From: Ruminococcus_G sp964621905
GTDB lineage: Bacteria; Bacillota; Clostridia; Lachnospirales; Lachnospiraceae
DNA length: 64,000 nucleotides
Direction of reading: 5' to 3'
NCBI GenBank assembly: GCA_964621905.1
Contig: CAZUNG010000002.1
Coordinates: 248,001-312,000 of the forward strand
Positions 62,057-64,000 of the stretch are shown piece after piece; position 1 is the first letter of the stretch, and each line of letters starts with the position of its first letter. The notes under the pieces were generated by a model, which did not search any database, was not told the origin of the DNA, and worked only from the letters and a program-made list of their open reading frames with translations. The translations under genes were made by a program, and so were the position numbers.

Positions 62057-63247
62057 TCAGACTTCCTCCCTCACAATAAACTTGATTTTTTTAAGCGCCT
62101 GATCGCACAGGGCTATTGCCTGCTCCGGGTCGTCAGCCTGAGCGATAACATAACCCGCTCTGTCCAGACTGCTGGTCAGAGGAGGTATTCTGTCGCCAAT
62201 AGCCCTGAGACATTCAACCTTCATGATGCCGGGAATCTTTTCCGCTTCGTCTATGCCCTCAATGCCGCTGATGATTCCTTCTTCCGCAGGAATAAACCGA
62301 ATCGCACTTCCTCTGTTGAATTTGGGTGTAATATCAGGCCTCTCTCCACATGCTGCCTGAATCACCGCCTTCAGAAAATCAACTCCCGTGGCCAGCGGAA
62401 CTAAGTCTGTGGTAATAAAGTCTCCTCCAAGCCTCGCCCCCAGTTCCACCACCCTTGGCCCCTTCGAGGTCACAATTATCTCAACGTGTCCCGGTCCCTC
62501 AGCCACTCCAACGGCAAGCATTGCCTGTTCCGCCAGTTTTTTAACGTTCTCTGTGATCTCATCACCAAGCCGCGACTGTTCACTGTGTCCCATTTCTATA
62601 AAATGCGGCGCCCCTGTAGTCAGCTTATCCGTTACAGCCAGCACATTTGCTTTTCCTGAGAGCATCAGCACTTCGACACTCACTTCAGGTCCTGTCATAT
62701 ATTCTTCAATAATAATTCTTCCGTTTCGGGAATGGCTGCGTGCATACGCAATTGCCTCCCGAACATGTTCACCATTCACTACAAGCGATACGCCCCTGCT
62801 GCCGGAATTATCTGACGGTTTCACAACACACGGGTACTGTATCGTTTCTAATATCAATGCATACGAATCATCAGGTGCGAACGCATAAAACCATGGGCTG
62901 TTCACATCGGCTCTTTTAAACGCTTCGATCATTTTTTCCTTGTCCGTTGCATTCAAAGCTGCCTCCGTGGATATTCCGGGAATATGAAGCTCTCTGCACG
63001 CCTCTGCAACAGCTCTCATTGGCATATCTGTCTGAACGGTGGTAATCCCGTCCGGATGATAATCTTTTGCCGCTTTTACAACAGCATCAATATCAATCGT
63101 ACTTGCGTGGTAAAATTTATCCGCATAAGGAATGCCGACGGCTTTCTCATTGTAATCTACGACCGCCAGTTCATATCCCAATTCCTTCACTTTTTTGATC
63201 ATCGGCATCTGACCTGCAGAAGCTCCGAGTATCATGATTTTTTTCAT
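62057..63247 (-). CDS. ATP-grasp protein (first of two in the polysaccharide run)
   Basis: 396 residues, carbamoyl-phosphate-synthase-like ATP-grasp. MKKIMILGASAGQMPMIKKV N-terminus, PCVVKPSDNSGSRGVSLV ATP-binding strand, IIIEEYMTGPEVSVEVLM and VVELGARLGGDFIT metal site. Distinct from the second copy at 60199. With the deacetylase upstream it could amidate or acylate an amino sugar. ATG with AAGAGGTGAAGACCTT. Confidence 0.88.
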   Translation of the reverse strand: MKKIMILGASAGQMPMIKKVKELGYELAVVDYNEKAVGIPYADKFYHASTIDIDAVVKAAKDYHPDGITTVQTDMPMRAVAEACRELHIPGISTEAALNATDKEKMIEAFKRADVNSPWFYAFAPDDSYALILETIQYPCVVKPSDNSGSRGVSLVVNGEHVREAIAYARSHSRNGRIIIEEYMTGPEVSVEVLMLSGKANVLAVTDKLTTGAPHFIEMGHSEQSRLGDEITENVKKLAEQAMLAVGVAEGPGHVEIIVTSKGPRVVELGARLGGDFITTDLVPLATGVDFLKAVIQAACGERPDITPKFNRGSAIRFIPAEEGIISGIEGIDEAEKIPGIMKVECLRAIGDRIPPLTSSLDRAGYVIAQADDPEQAIALCDQALKKIKFIVREEV

Positions 63248-63254
63248 AAGGTCT

Positions 63255-63905
63255 TCACCTCTTCACACTTCTCACTGTCATAAATGCCTCAGCCGCATCC
63301 ATGGAACACTGGTTTCCCCAAAAATGTGCTGCATATTCCAGCGCTTTCGCAGACCTGGGATGCGGGTATTCTCTCACTTCACTGTGGTAACTCAGGAATG
63401 CCTCGATTTTTTTCTCCAGTGTATCCGCAATATCAATCCACGTATCAGGCACGAAGGTTCTGGGGAAGCCCCATTCTGTGCTGCTTACCGTATAAAAAGC
63501 GTATACGTCCTCTATCCAGCGGTCCAAAGGCCGAAAGGCTACATTAGCTGCCTGAAAGAGCAGCTGATGATCCATATTAATATCTCCGCCATACTGACAG
63601 TACACAATATTCGGCTTAAACTCATCCGATATCGTTTCCAGAGGCGTAATAATCTCTGTCAGGGTAACGGTATCCAGCCGCTGATCAGGAAAACCTATCT
63701 GCCGAATTTCTTTGACGCCAAGGATTTCTCCCGCTTTCCTTACAGCTGTTTTCTGACCCATATCCTTTTTATAACGCAGGGACTCTCCCTCGCACATGAT
63801 GACAGACATGACCTCATCGCCCTGACTGACGTGCCTCGCAACGGTTCCACCCGCTCCAAGCAGCTCATCGTCAGGATGAGCCGCAACCACTAAAACCTTT
63901 TTCAT
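63255..63905 (-). CDS. PIG-L family deacetylase
   Basis: 216 residues. Zinc-site start VAAHPDDELLGAGGTVARH, then the second His in NMDHQLLFQAA. Removes N-acetyl groups from sugars such as GlcNAc derivatives (as in MshB, BshB). ATG at 63905 with GGAGGATACTGTA; 21 bp after the partial acetyltransferase and 7 bp before the first ATP-grasp gene. Confidence 0.92.
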   Translation of the reverse strand: MKKVLVVAAHPDDELLGAGGTVARHVSQGDEVMSVIMCEGESLRYKKDMGQKTAVRKAGEILGVKEIRQIGFPDQRLDTVTLTEIITPLETISDEFKPNIVYCQYGGDINMDHQLLFQAANVAFRPLDRWIEDVYAFYTVSSTEWGFPRTFVPDTWIDIADTLEKKIEAFLSYHSEVREYPHPRSAKALEYAAHFWGNQCSMDAAEAFMTVRSVKR

Positions 63906-63925
63906 TACAGTATCCTCCAGTCAAA

Positions 63926-64000
63926 TCATCTCGCCGGATTTCCTTTGACAACGGCTCCTTCCGGGACTGGCTTCACAACTACGGCGCCCATGCCCACCAG
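63926..64000 (-). CDS. C-terminal end of a left-handed beta-helix acetyltransferase (PglD/NeuD-like), partial
   Basis: Only 24 codons plus stop are in the window: LVGMGAVVVKPVPEGAVVKG then NPAR. This is the typical last coil of hexapeptide-repeat sugar acetyltransferases, where VGAGAVV and V-GNPAR recur. The nearest groups are PglD and NeuD, which N- or O-acetylate a sugar nucleotide. Rest lies beyond the right edge. Confidence 0.75.
   Translation of the reverse strand: MVGMGAVVVKPVPEGAVVKGNPAR

Noticed and set aside
1..64000. CRISPR arrays, tRNA, rRNA, insertion sequences, prophage
   Set aside because: No regularly spaced repeat array, cloverleaf, rRNA-like tract, transposase or phage gene was found on either strand.

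Overview
The window looks like chromosome of an anaerobic, low-to-mid GC, spore-lineage Firmicute, most likely an acetogenic Lachnospiraceae (Blautia-like). The reasons are a complete methyl/carbonyl-branch Wood-Ljungdahl cluster, NuoE/NuoF-type subunits of an electron-bifurcating hydrogenase, a CwlC-like amidase, Firmicute-type capsule phosphoregulation and strong Shine-Dalgarno sequences. Almost everything is on the minus strand. No rRNA, tRNA, CRISPR array, insertion sequence or prophage was seen.

Region 1 (1-17,270), C1 metabolism. Read in the direction of transcription from a strong promoter at about 17,340: a His/Cys-rich putative nickel protein, CooT, MetF, a first CooC, CODH (AcsA), a second CooC, acetyl-CoA synthase (AcsB), both corrinoid Fe-S protein subunits (AcsD, AcsC), the methyltransferase AcsE, the corrinoid-reactivating ASKHA protein AcsV and a DUF3786 protein. 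Then, behind its own upstream region with three 20-bp-spaced repeats, comes fchA-folD, and behind a terminator and promoter comes hydC-hydB (hydB runs off the left edge). Together these reduce methenyl-THF to methyl-THF, move the methyl group to the corrinoid protein and condense it with CO and CoA. fhs, formate dehydrogenase and MetV are not in the window.

Region 2 (17,500-42,000), housekeeping. It holds an aldo/keto reductase (+), DUF512-der-plsY-gpsA, a long PRPP synthetase (+), and the conserved rplS-lepB-rbgA-rnhB-yraN-pgeF block. It also has a cell-wall protein with chitobiase-C-like repeats, a CNNM/CorC transporter (+), YdcF, a CwlC-like amidase, an EamA-TrkH-TrkA (potassium) operon, an ABC-class ATPase (+), a GlgX-type debranching enzyme and an AI-2E family permease.

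Region 3 (42,000-64,000), cell surface. A capsule-regulation operon encodes an Ig-like membrane protein, CpsB phosphatase, CpsD kinase, CpsC adaptor, a class B sortase, an LCP ligase and a small sortase substrate. Upstream are rfbA-rfbB-rfbD (no rfbC), a VanZ/MerR-methyltransferase pair, glmM-glmS behind a consensus promoter, and a polysaccharide synthesis run: partial PglD-like acetyltransferase, PIG-L deacetylase, ATP-grasp, PglC-like phosphoglycosyl transferase, second ATP-grasp, glycosyltransferase, Wzy and Wzx.

The least explained parts are the His-rich protein and DUF3786 protein in the acs cluster, the MerR-methyltransferase fusion coupled to VanZ, the ATP-grasp/deacetylase module in the polysaccharide cluster, an inverted repeat that hides the ribosome binding site of the CwlC-like amidase, and two promoter regions carrying direct repeats at exactly 20-bp spacing.
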